The translations under genes and the position numbers were made by a program. A stretch of 9,164 nt of DNA from CAYGJN01 sp964350135 (lineage in GTDB: Bacteria; Bdellovibrionota; Bacteriovoracia; Bacteriovoracales; Bacteriovoracaceae): the NCBI GenBank assembly GCA_964350135.1, contig CAYGJN010000103.1, positions 1 through 9,164 on the forward strand. Reading direction: 5' to 3'. Below, in pieces: positions 1 to 6,411 of the stretch. The notes beneath the pieces were generated by a model that saw nothing but the letters and a program-made list of their open reading frames with translations, was not told the origin of the DNA and did not search any database. Numbering within the stretch: position 1 is the first letter of the stretch; every line of letters begins with the position of its first letter.

Positions 1-229
1 AGCACAATATATTAGGGCCGAAGTTGATACTGGTGAAGATTCATTAAATAAAAAAATCAGAACTAATACAAAAAAGAAGATTCCTTGTCTGCTCATCTTA
101 GGAGAGAGGGAGATGGATGAAGAAGAAGTCACTCTAAGACGTTATGGAGTTCAAGAGCAACAAACACTTCCATTAGGTGAGTTTAAAGCTTGGATTACTG
201 AGAAAATCAAAACTCGTGCCCTTAACTAA
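1..229 (+). CDS. thrS: Threonyl-tRNA synthetase, C-terminal end (partial)
   Basis: Only the last 75 codons are present; the gene enters from the left with its first complete codon at position 2 and stops with TAA at 227-229. The fragment reads as the class II anticodon-binding domain of threonyl-tRNA synthetase: the segment RAEVDTGEDSLNKKIR resembles the family pattern RAEVD..nEklgyKIR, followed by KIPCLLILGEREM, then VTLRRYGVQ and a final helix ending ITEKIKTRALN. This domain recognises the anticodon of tRNA-Thr; the enzyme charges tRNA-Thr with threonine in the cytoplasm. The catalytic core and any editing domain lie outside the window. No terminator is visible between this stop and the next gene, which starts 26 bases later, so co-transcription is possible. 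The assignment rests on the domain pattern and is quite secure. Confidence 0.9.
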   Translation, partial: AQYIRAEVDTGEDSLNKKIRTNTKKKIPCLLILGEREMDEEEVTLRRYGVQEQQTLPLGEFKAWITEKIKTRALN

Positions 230-255
230 ATCTTTTTAGTCTCCGATAATCATTC

Positions 256-1314
256 ATGCTCAATAATATTAAAAATCTATGGGAGAAAAGCACTCCTTAC
301 CATAACCCCATTTTCTTTATTGGTGGATTTATCTTTGATGTTTTTACCTTGGGGCAAATAGATGAGTCTTGGAACCTTTTACAGCAATCATTTTTCTTTG
401 CTATTCTCGTACTCTTTATAGTTTGGGAAGTTAAAGAAATAAAAATAAATATTCCCTTCTTTCAAAAATTCATACAGTTTGAACAAGAAGTCTTTCATTT
501 TATTCTAGGGGCCCTTCTTAGTGTTTTTACATTATTCTTTTTTAAGAGCTCCTCCCTAAGTAACTCGCTTATTTTCATGCTGCTTTTTTCATTGCTTCTT
601 GTTGTTAATGAAATGAAGATATTCAAAAACCAGGGGCTTCTTATTAGATGGCTTTCTGTTTGTTTTTGTCTTTTTTGCTTTATGCTTATATTGGTTCAAT
701 TGGTCCTTGGAAAATTAGGGCTTATAAGTTTTTTAATTAGTTTAATTATCTATATGGCATTAGTGTGGATATTTTTCCGCTACACGATTTCTAAAAAATC
801 AAATTTATCAAATAATCAATTTCTGGGGGGAGCTGCGGGACTTGGATTAGTTTTTTTAACTTTCTATTTACTTAAAATTATTCCACCAGTTCCTCTTAGT
901 CTCAAGCATATAGGAGCCTATAGATTATTAGAGAAAAAAGAACAAAGCTATTTGGCTACTTTCAAAAAACCAATATGGAAATTTTGGCTCAAAAGTGAAA
1001 CAGACTTTTCATATAATGAAGGTGATAGAGTTTATATTTTTGCCAAGATTTTTTCACCAGTTGGATTTTCAGACAGAGTCTATTTTCAATGGGAGAAGTA
1101 TCAGTCTCATACCTGGGTTAAAACGGATAAAATACCTGTGGGAATACGAGGAGGCCGGGCCGAAGGCTTTAGGGCCTTTACTTATAAATCAAATTTATCT
1201 TATGGCAGTTGGAGAGTAAAAATACTTAGCCATGAAGGACTAGAGATCGGTCGTCATAGCTTTGAACTAACTTCAGAAGTTAATAATTATCCGCTTGAGA
1301 TACTCAAGTTCTAG
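256..1314 (+). CDS. Multi-pass membrane protein with C-terminal DUF2914 domain
   Basis: A 352-residue protein of unknown function. Seen in the sequence: an N-terminal FFIGGFIFDVFTLG stretch, as DUF2914 membrane proteins have, then about six hydrophobic helices (roughly residues 43-58, 79-97, 103-119, 132-152, 154-175, 186-207). A soluble C-terminal part follows, probably periplasmic. The DUF2914 domain (about 265-337) shows the family signature: FQWEKYQSHTWVKTDKIPVGI, then GGRAEGFRAFTYK, then YGSWRVKILSHEGLEIGRHSFEL. Other members are widespread in Gram-negative bacteria and have no assigned biochemical role. The start at 256 is taken because the FIGGFIFD motif normally lies close to the N-terminus; no convincing Shine-Dalgarno sequence precedes it. 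It follows thrS by 26 bases and may depend on its transcript. Its last codons lie within a short inverted repeat (1294-1308). The domain call is secure; no function can be given. Confidence 0.85.
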   Translation: MLNNIKNLWEKSTPYHNPIFFIGGFIFDVFTLGQIDESWNLLQQSFFFAILVLFIVWEVKEIKINIPFFQKFIQFEQEVFHFILGALLSVFTLFFFKSSSLSNSLIFMLLFSLLLVVNEMKIFKNQGLLIRWLSVCFCLFCFMLILVQLVLGKLGLISFLISLIIYMALVWIFFRYTISKKSNLSNNQFLGGAAGLGLVFLTFYLLKIIPPVPLSLKHIGAYRLLEKKEQSYLATFKKPIWKFWLKSETDFSYNEGDRVYIFAKIFSPVGFSDRVYFQWEKYQSHTWVKTDKIPVGIRGGRAEGFRAFTYKSNLSYGSWRVKILSHEGLEIGRHSFELTSEVNNYPLEILKF

Positions 1315-1323
1315 CAATATTTT
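1295..1323 (+). promoter_or_regulatory. Candidate promoter for rplY
   Basis: A TTGAGA hexamer (1295-1300, five of six matches to the -35 consensus) lies 17 bases before TATTTT (1318-1323, four of six matches to the -10 consensus). It would start transcription near 1330, just before the leader hairpin of rplY. The -35 box lies in the last codons of the DUF2914 gene, inside the repeat CTTGAG-ATA-CTCAAG. The box quality is modest, and the placement before rplY is the main support. Confidence 0.45.
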
Positions 1324-1336
1324 CCCCTGGTGATAA

Positions 1337-1388
1337 ATAGCTGAAATCCACTCTTAAAAGATCCGATGAGTTTATTAGCCACAGCTAT
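1337..1388 (+). promoter_or_regulatory. rplY 5' leader hairpin
   Basis: ATAGCTG (1337-1343) is perfectly complementary to CAGCTAT (1382-1388). Inside this outer stem, AAT (1345-1347) can pair with ATT (1374-1376) and ACTC (1350-1353) with GAGT (1368-1371), giving one long interrupted hairpin with a loop of about 14 bases. The structure ends six bases before the Shine-Dalgarno sequence (AGGAG, 1395-1399). It could be a regulatory leader, for instance a site for feedback by L25, which binds 5S rRNA; that role is inference. Confidence 0.4.
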
Positions 1389-1404
1389 AATAACAGGAGA
1401 TGTT

Positions 1405-2070
1405 ATGTACGATCTTTTATCAGCAGAATTAAGAAAAACGAATGAAGCAAGCTTGCACAAGCTAAGAACAACTGGTTTTATCCCTGGAGTTCTTTTTGCA
1501 AAAGACATGGACTCAGTACCTTTAACTATTAAAGAGTCTGACCTAAAAAAAATTATTCGTCATGGAGTGAAAGTATTTGAAGTACAACTTGAAGGACAAG
1601 GAAAGTTTCTTGTAAACCTTGAAGGTCTTCAAAAAGATCCTGTGACAAGAAAAGTTATCCATGCTTCTTTTCATAAATTAAATAAAAATCAGGCTACTCA
1701 TGTCATGGTACCTATAAAGTTGGTTGGAATATCACCTGGCACTAAAGAGGGTGGAGTTGTAAGACAACTTATTGATGAAGTTATGATTACTGGTCTGCCT
1801 CATAAAATTCCTGAGTTTATAGAGGTAAATATAAATACTCTTGAACTGAATGCTCACTATAATGTCTCAGACATTAATATTGGCGAAGGTTTAAGCTTTA
1901 ACGAGGCTGATCTTGAAAAAGGTATAGTAAATTGCCATGTACCTAAGGTAATCGAAGAGCCTGTAGTGGATGAGACAGAAGTTGCAGCAGAAGCTGATGA
2001 GGCAACAACTGAGACAAGTGGCACAGTTGAAGAAACTACTACTCCAGTTGAAGAGAAAAAAGTAGCATAA
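1405..2070 (+). CDS. rplY: 50S ribosomal protein L25 (TL5/Ctc type)
   Basis: A 221-residue long-form L25. The N-terminal 5S rRNA-binding domain (about 1-95) shows LRTTGFIPGVLFAKDMDSVPL, where the family has Lr..G.iPaVlYG, and FLVNLEGLQKDPVTRKVIHASF. A C-terminal beta domain of the TL5/Ctc type follows (about 98-182, with GTKEGGVVRQLIDEVMITGLPHKIPEFIEVNI split across 112-143). The tail from 184 is acidic and rich in E, T and V. L25 binds 5S rRNA in the large subunit; Ctc-type members are also linked to stress. The start at 1405 is preferred over an in-frame ATG at 1366 because AGGAG at 1395-1399 sits five bases before it, while the upstream ATG lacks a ribosome site and lies in the leader hairpin. 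The usual neighbours prs and pth are absent here. It ends in a strong terminator. Confidence 0.93.
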   Translation: MYDLLSAELRKTNEASLHKLRTTGFIPGVLFAKDMDSVPLTIKESDLKKIIRHGVKVFEVQLEGQGKFLVNLEGLQKDPVTRKVIHASFHKLNKNQATHVMVPIKLVGISPGTKEGGVVRQLIDEVMITGLPHKIPEFIEVNINTLELNAHYNVSDINIGEGLSFNEADLEKGIVNCHVPKVIEEPVVDETEVAAEADEATTETSGTVEETTTPVEEKKVA

Positions 2071-2090
2071 ATTAAAAACATTCTTCTATA

Positions 2091-2124
2091 AGACGGGCCA
2101 GCAAGCTGGCCTTTCTTTTTTTTT
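2091..2124 (+). terminator. Intrinsic terminator after rplY
   Basis: A perfect GC-rich hairpin GGCCAGCAAGCTGGCC (2096-2111: six-base stem, CAAG loop) is followed at once by a T-rich tract with one C, TTTCTTTTTTTTT (2112-2124). It is 25 bases after the rplY stop. The T tract ends only 13 bases before the hydrolase start, so that gene is either expressed by read-through or from a promoter within the terminator region. Confidence 0.92.
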
Positions 2125-2137
2125 GTAGACTTTTATA

Positions 2138-2959
2138 ATGAAATTAACACTGCTTTTTTTATTACTACTTTCTTCTTGTAGTCATCTTTTTTATCATCCC
2201 GCCAAAGGTATCTACCTTGCCCCTGAAAAGCTTGGAATCAATTATAGTAATCTCACGATTACAACTTCTGATAATATAAAGCTGCATGCATGGCATTTAA
2301 AATCAAAAGCAAAAAAGAAAAAAGGTCTTATTGTTCATTTTCACGGAAATGCAGAAAATATCAGCACTCATTACCTGCATTTAACTTGGATACTAGAGCA
2401 TGGCCATGATGTCATTATTTTTGATTATAGAGGCTATGGGGAATCAGAGGGAAAACCAAACCAGAAAGGCACTTATTTAGATGCCCTAGCTGTTTTAGAA
2501 TATGCTTATAAACTTAAAAAGAAGGGCTTATACCCAAAACTTACAGTCTTTGCTCAAAGCTTGGGGGGAGTCATTGCATTACGAAGCATTGCTGACTTCA
2601 AAGAGCAAGAATCAATCGATCTCATTGCTGTCGACTCAACATTTTTATCCTATAAGTCCGCTGCTTTTAGTTTGCTTGCAAACTCTTGGATAACATTTTT
2701 GATTAGTCCTCTTGCCTATATTCTAGTTTCTGATGAGATGGAAGCCGAAACCACTTTAAACAAGATTAATAGCCCCTTGCTTGTTATTCACGGGGAAAAA
2801 GATTCAATTGTTCCTTTTTCTAAAGGACAAGAAATATATGATAAGTTTCAAGGAAAAAAATGGCTTTGGAAAATACCAGAGGGTGTTCATATAAATGTTT
2901 TTTGGAATCAAGAACAAGGCTTCAGAGAAAAATATCTCAATCTTTTAGAGAATATATGA
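2138..2959 (+). CDS. Alpha/beta hydrolase, probable lipoprotein (ABHD/Bem46-like)
   Basis: A 273-residue serine hydrolase. Residues 1-14 form a lipoprotein signal ending LSSC, so the mature protein would be lipid-anchored at Cys14. Fold landmarks: HFHGNAEN (67-74, oxyanion region), FDYRGYGESEG (95-105), nucleophile elbow AQSLGG with Ser141, Asp222 in HGEKDSIVP, and His251 in EGVHINV, giving a complete Ser-Asp-His triad in the expected order. The elbow has Ala where the usual GxSxG has its first Gly, as in several ABHD13/17- and Bem46-like proteins. The substrate cannot be told from sequence; members are esterases, thioesterases or lipases. The signal peptide supports the start at 2138, although no Shine-Dalgarno sequence precedes it and a TATAAT runs into the ATG. 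It lies just behind the rplY terminator and shows no link to the metal genes downstream. Confidence 0.87.
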   Translation: MKLTLLFLLLLSSCSHLFYHPAKGIYLAPEKLGINYSNLTITTSDNIKLHAWHLKSKAKKKKGLIVHFHGNAENISTHYLHLTWILEHGHDVIIFDYRGYGESEGKPNQKGTYLDALAVLEYAYKLKKKGLYPKLTVFAQSLGGVIALRSIADFKEQESIDLIAVDSTFLSYKSAAFSLLANSWITFLISPLAYILVSDEMEAETTLNKINSPLLVIHGEKDSIVPFSKGQEIYDKFQGKKWLWKIPEGVHINVFWNQEQGFREKYLNLLENI

Positions 2960-3083
2960 TCATCGTTAATGTTTTACAATCTGCAAACCTAGCCTTGTAA
3001 GATGAGCAATAGGAGTTATTATCAAGGTTTAAACAATAATTAGAGATAAACACAGTCTCTGCGGCCAATATTTGTTTTTATCA

Positions 3084-3112
3084 CTTTCTAAACCGGGCAT
3101 TTTTGCTATAAT
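3084..3112 (+). promoter_or_regulatory. Extended -10 promoter for the zinc-uptake-like operon
   Basis: TGCTATAAT (3104-3112) is a perfect -10 hexamer with the extended TGn element. The -35 region (around 3084-3090, CTTTCTA) is weak, which is common when the extended -10 is present. Transcription would begin near 3119, leaving only about seven bases before the ATG at 3127. The rest of the 167-base gap from 2960 holds no gene that I can see, only a short inverted repeat AGAGA...TCTCT (3043-3061) with no T tract. Confidence 0.65.
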
Positions 3113-3126
3113 AAGGGCTTAAAATT

Positions 3127-3630
3127 ATGAAAATCTTGTTTTTATTTCTATTTTTAACTTCTATTGTTTTTGCATCAAAAAGCTCGAAAAGCCTTAGTGC
3201 TCATACTCATGGTCTTGTGGGTGTTGATATGGCCGTCGAAGGATCTGAACTTTTAGTTCTTCTAACCTCTCCCTCAGTCAATATAATTGGCTTTGAGCAT
3301 AAACCTAAGAATCAAAAACAAATAAAAAAGATAGCAGATGCAAAAAAGAACTGGATTGAGAATTTTTCAGATTTAATTAGTTTTGATGGCATTAAAAAAT
3401 GCAAGGAGAAAAAAATCTCATGGAAGCAAGAGTTTTCAGGTGGTTCACATAGCGAGATTAAAGCAGAGATGCATATAGATTGTCCTTTTAAATTAGCGGG
3501 CAAAAAAGTTGAGATCAAGCTCAAAGAAAAATACTCAAAAATTGATCAGATCCATTTCCAATTAATTAGAGAGGATGGTACTGCTATTAATGAAAAGAAA
3601 ACAATAAATATATTTGATACTAAACTCTAG
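3127..3630 (+). CDS. zrgA: DUF2796/ZrgA-family periplasmic metal-binding protein
   Basis: A 167-residue exported protein; residues 1-16 are a signal peptide (cleavage after IVFA). The mature part opens with the family hallmark AHTHGLVGVDMAVEG (25-39), followed by LTSPSVNIIGFEHKPK (46-61), matching DUF2796. Candidate metal ligands are His26, His28, His58, His108 and His116; Cys92 and Cys119 are placed to form a disulfide. The characterised member is ZrgA of the Vibrio cholerae ZrgABCDE zinc-acquisition system. Unlike typical members, it lacks the long histidine-rich insert between the two cysteines; that place holds only QEFSGGSHSEIKAEMH. A separate His-rich lipoprotein is encoded directly downstream. 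This is the first gene of a five- or six-gene operon. Family assignment is secure; zinc as substrate is inferred from the family and neighbours. Confidence 0.85.
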   Translation: MKILFLFLFLTSIVFASKSSKSLSAHTHGLVGVDMAVEGSELLVLLTSPSVNIIGFEHKPKNQKQIKKIADAKKNWIENFSDLISFDGIKKCKEKKISWKQEFSGGSHSEIKAEMHIDCPFKLAGKKVEIKLKEKYSKIDQIHFQLIREDGTAINEKKTINIFDTKL

Positions 3631-3638
3631 GAGGAAAA

Positions 3639-4070
3639 ATGAAAATATTTCTAGCACTAACACTTGTCTTAACTATTTCTTGTAGCCATAAAGGAACCAA
3701 GTCCCATTCTCATAAAGGAGATGGCAGCGCTGCTCATCAAACTTATAAAAATGATCATAGCGATTTTAAAAAAGAGCATAATGATGCTGTTAAAACTCTA
3801 GACTGGGCAAAGAGTTTTATGAAAAAACATAACTCTGAAGTCTCTGAGCATGAAAAAGAGATTAAAGATCATGAGAAAGAAATGAGAAAGATGAAAGATA
3901 CAACGGGTATGAAGGCCAAGAAAAAAATCCTTGAATTAAAAAGACGTCACGCTCAACTTGTTGAAAAGCATTTACACTTAATGAAAGATCATGATGAGCT
4001 TATGGATGCAATTGAAGAAATTGAAGAATTCAAAAAAGAAGTGGAGTCTCATGAAGAACATAGTCACTAG
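3639..4070 (+). CDS. Small histidine-rich coiled-coil lipoprotein
   Basis: A 143-residue protein with a lipoprotein signal ending LTISC (Cys15, with Thr rather than Leu at -3). The mature part holds 16 histidines, clustered at the start (SHKGTKSHSHKGD) and the end (ESHEEHSH) and regularly spaced through a highly charged helical middle (about 40-140) rich in K, E, D and H that is likely to form a coiled coil. No enzyme motif is visible and I do not recognise a named family. Its place between the DUF2796 and DUF3299 genes and its His content suggest a membrane-anchored metal buffer or donor to the ABC system. The ribosome site is strong: AGGAGG (3629-3634) overlaps the upstream stop codon and lies four bases before ATG. 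Its last 20 bases overlap the next gene. Function is inference. Confidence 0.75.
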   Translation: MKIFLALTLVLTISCSHKGTKSHSHKGDGSAAHQTYKNDHSDFKKEHNDAVKTLDWAKSFMKKHNSEVSEHEKEIKDHEKEMRKMKDTTGMKAKKKILELKRRHAQLVEKHLHLMKDHDELMDAIEEIEEFKKEVESHEEHSH

Positions 4071-4479
4071 TATCGTAGTATTTTCTTTTTTTGCTCAGCT
4101 TGGTTTTGCAAAAGATGCAGATTGGAAGCTATATTCTGAGTACGATATTAGTACAAAAAAAGTAGGAGCTAAACTAAAAGCGGTTTTAGGTAAAACAGTA
4201 ACGACTATGGGATTTATGATTCCCATAGAGAGTGACACAAAGAAAATAAAAGAGTTTTTGCTTGTTCCATACTTTCCAAGTTGTATGCATGTTCCACCAC
4301 CAGCAGAGAATCAAATTATAAAAGTTAAAATGACAAAGCCTGTTGAGCTAAGCTATTACCCAGTTAAAGTAACAGGTAAGATTATGCTTGAGAAAGGAAA
4401 ACAAAAACCAGCAAGTCAGTTCATGCCTTCAGGTGTATTCTCAATGGACGGTAGTAAAATGGAAATAGTTAAAGAATAA
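4051..4479 (+). CDS. DUF3299 periplasmic protein of the zinc-uptake-like operon
   Basis: A 142-residue exported protein. An open frame extends back to 3991, but the start at 4051 is chosen because it gives a clean signal peptide (MKNIVTSIVVFSFFAQLGFA, then KDADW) and has GGAG at 4043-4046, four bases upstream. The DUF3299 signature is clear: GKTVTTMGFMIPIE (about 50-63), then FLLVPYFPSCMHVPPPAENQIIKV, where the family has fllvp...CiHvPPPppNqiv. The Cys-x-His pair and prolines suggest a metal or partner-binding loop. DUF3299 proteins often accompany DUF2796 and MacB-like ABC genes in marine bacteria, and this gene sits in the same arrangement. It overlaps the His-rich gene by 20 bases and its stop touches the start of the ATPase gene. 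The precise role is unknown. Confidence 0.83.
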   Translation: MKNIVTSIVVFSFFAQLGFAKDADWKLYSEYDISTKKVGAKLKAVLGKTVTTMGFMIPIESDTKKIKEFLLVPYFPSCMHVPPPAENQIIKVKMTKPVELSYYPVKVTGKIMLEKGKQKPASQFMPSGVFSMDGSKMEIVKE

Positions 4480-5145
4480 ATGAGCTGTATAGAGATTAAA
4501 AATCTTCAGTTTTCTTATCCTAATGCCCAAAAAGTTTTGGATATAAAAAAACTCTCTATTGAAACAGGAGAGAAAGTTTTTATTCATGGAGCGAGTGGTT
4601 CAGGAAAATCGACATTATTAAATTTACTGGCCGGAGTCTTAAGCTCTTCTACTGGGACTTTGAAAGTTTTAGGAACTAACCTTGTAAGCCTTTCAACTAC
4701 AGAAAAAGATAAGTTTAGAGGGGATCATATAGGTTTTATTTTTCAAAGCTTTAATTTGATTTCTTATTTAAGTATTGCTGAAAACATCTCATTGCCTTAT
4801 AGATCTTCCTCAAAAAGAAGATCGCAAACTAAAAACTTAAATGAAGAGATCGAAAGACTCTCTAAGCATCTAGGACTTAGTGATCTTATGGATAAACCTG
4901 TAAGTATGCTTAGTGTTGGTCAACAACAAAGGGTTGCTGTTGCCAGGGCCTTAATAGGATCTCCTGATATTATTATCGCCGATGAGCCAACATCATCTTT
5001 AGATGATGATATTACTGATGACTTTGTACAACTTATTATATCTGAGCATAAAGCTAAAAACTTTACACTACTTTTTGTAAGTCATGATAAAAGGCTGGCA
5101 ACTCATTTTGATAGATCGATTTCTTTAAGTGAGATTAATTTATGA
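4480..5145 (+). CDS. ABC transporter ATP-binding protein (LolD/MacB-like)
   Basis: A 221-residue ATPase of normal length for this subfamily. All key motifs are intact: Walker A GASGSGKST (37-45), Q-loop FQSFNL (Gln89), signature LSVGQQQR (144-151), Walker B IIIADEP (164-170) with catalytic Glu169, and switch His202 (SHDKR). The signature has V where LSGGQ has its first Gly. The class is the one that powers LolCDE, MacB and FtsEX-type exporters and mechanotransmitters, not classical ABC importers. The start codon directly abuts the DUF3299 stop, and its own stop overlaps the permease start in ATGA (5142-5145), pointing to translational coupling. With its neighbours it forms the energy unit of a ZrgABCDE-like system; substrate is inferred. 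Confidence 0.9.
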   Translation: MSCIEIKNLQFSYPNAQKVLDIKKLSIETGEKVFIHGASGSGKSTLLNLLAGVLSSSTGTLKVLGTNLVSLSTTEKDKFRGDHIGFIFQSFNLISYLSIAENISLPYRSSSKRRSQTKNLNEEIERLSKHLGLSDLMDKPVSMLSVGQQQRVAVARALIGSPDIIIADEPTSSLDDDITDDFVQLIISEHKAKNFTLLFVSHDKRLATHFDRSISLSEINL

Positions 5146-6395
5146 TAAGCTTTCTCTCCTTTAAATCTTTGAATAGCAGAAAGCTTGTTTCAGCATTATG
5201 TGTTTTTTCAATAGCTCTTAGTCTCTCTCTTTTTCTTATTGTAGAAAAACTTAGGGTAGGTGTTGAAAACGGTTTTACTAATACAATAAGTGATGCGGAT
5301 TTAATTGTTGGATCCCGTTCTGGTCCCTTACAACTTCTTCTCTACACAGTTTTTCATATGGGTTCAGCTACTAATAATATTAAATATTCTTCTTATAAGG
5401 AGTTTCGAGACAATGATGCGATTAAGTGGACGATTCCAATTTCCCTAGGAGATTCCTATAAGGGACATAGAGTTGTCGCTACTAATGAAAACTTTTATAA
5501 GCATTACCGTTTTTTTGAAACTAAAAAAATTGAAATGGGAGAAGGTCTTTGGGCCACGGATATCTTCGATGTGGTACTTGGTTCACAGGTGGCAAAAAAA
5601 CAAAATTTAAAACTTGGGGATTCTTTGGTCTTAAGCCATGGTGTTTCTACAAGATCTGTTCTAGATCATAAAGATAGTCCATTTAAAGTTACTGGAATTA
5701 TGAAACCTACAGGAACTCCTCTTGATAAATCTGTTTTTATTACCCTTTATGGAATGGAGGCAATGCATATGGGGTGGGAGAGAGGAACCCCTGATTATAA
5801 TAATCTCCCGGATTATAAAGCTCTTAGCAAAGATGATCTTGAAATTACTCAAATAACGTCTTTTATTCTAAGAGCAAAACGAAGAATTACCTTATTAGGG
5901 ATACAAAGGTATATATCCCAATTTGAAAAAGAGCCTCTTATGGCCATCATACCTGCTTTAACCCTTGGAGAGCTGTGGAGTTTGTTAGATCAACTAGAAA
6001 ATGCATTTCTAGGAATAAGTTTTTTTGTTATTCTTATTGGTTTTTTATCCATTCTAATTGCACTTTATATGTCTCTTGATCAAAGAGGCAGAGAGATGGC
6101 AATTTTACGATCAGTAGGAGTATCCCCATTGCAAATAACCCTTCTTTTAGTCACTGAAGCTTCTATTCTTTCAATTCTCGGTGGAGTTTTTGGTCTTATT
6201 TTTCAATATGGACTCCTGTTTATTATTAATCCGATATTAGAGTCTCAGTACTCAATTTTTATACCCATAGCAGGACCTTCTTTAAGAGAGTTTCTTGTTA
6301 TAGGTGGTTTTATGCTATTGGGACCTCTTTCTGGGCTTATACCTGCAATTAAGGCCTATAAAACCTCCTTACACCAAGGACTTCTTGTTAAGTAA
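5142..6395 (+). CDS. MacB/FtsX-family ABC permease of the zinc-uptake-like system
   Basis: A 417-residue integral membrane protein with the type VII (MacB/LolC/FtsX) layout: one helix near the start (about 13-34), a large extracytoplasmic domain (about 35-285), and three helices at the end (about 286-309, 331-362, 384-404). The FtsX-domain coupling segment REMAILRSVGVSPLQI (317-332) lies between the second and third helices. The early segment DADLIVGSRSGPLQLLLYTVF (51-71) is distinctive of the permeases that travel with DUF2796 and DUF3299 proteins. It overlaps the ATPase by four bases (ATGA). It probably converts ATP hydrolysis into movement of the periplasmic domain to act on the DUF2796/DUF3299 proteins rather than forming a conventional metal channel; that mechanism is inferred from the family. 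Confidence 0.88.
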   Translation: MISFLSFKSLNSRKLVSALCVFSIALSLSLFLIVEKLRVGVENGFTNTISDADLIVGSRSGPLQLLLYTVFHMGSATNNIKYSSYKEFRDNDAIKWTIPISLGDSYKGHRVVATNENFYKHYRFFETKKIEMGEGLWATDIFDVVLGSQVAKKQNLKLGDSLVLSHGVSTRSVLDHKDSPFKVTGIMKPTGTPLDKSVFITLYGMEAMHMGWERGTPDYNNLPDYKALSKDDLEITQITSFILRAKRRITLLGIQRYISQFEKEPLMAIIPALTLGELWSLLDQLENAFLGISFFVILIGFLSILIALYMSLDQRGREMAILRSVGVSPLQITLLLVTEASILSILGGVFGLIFQYGLLFIINPILESQYSIFIPIAGPSLREFLVIGGFMLLGPLSGLIPAIKAYKTSLHQGLLVK

Positions 6396-6411
6396 ATGCT
6401 AGAAGACTCTC

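Noticed and set aside
796..1200. 14-base repeat AAATCAAATTTATC occurring twice in the DUF2914 gene
   Set aside because: Both copies simply encode KSNLS with the same codons in AT-rich sequence; there is no sign of a mobile or regulatory repeat.
1294..1308. CTTGAG-ATA-CTCAAG inverted repeat as a terminator of the DUF2914 gene
   Set aside because: The stem is short and AT-balanced, lies before the stop codon, and no continuous T tract follows; it overlaps the candidate -35 box instead.
1366..1404. Longer L25 start at 1366
   Set aside because: No ribosome site, poor match to L25 N-termini, and the ATG lies in the leader hairpin; 1405 has AGGAG at the right distance.
3040..3126. A Zur-type zinc operator upstream of the DUF2796 gene
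   Set aside because: The only similarity to the Zur consensus is the TATAAT of the promoter itself; there is no flanking palindrome. GATAAA (3045-3050) and TTTATC (3077-3082) pair but are 26 bases apart.
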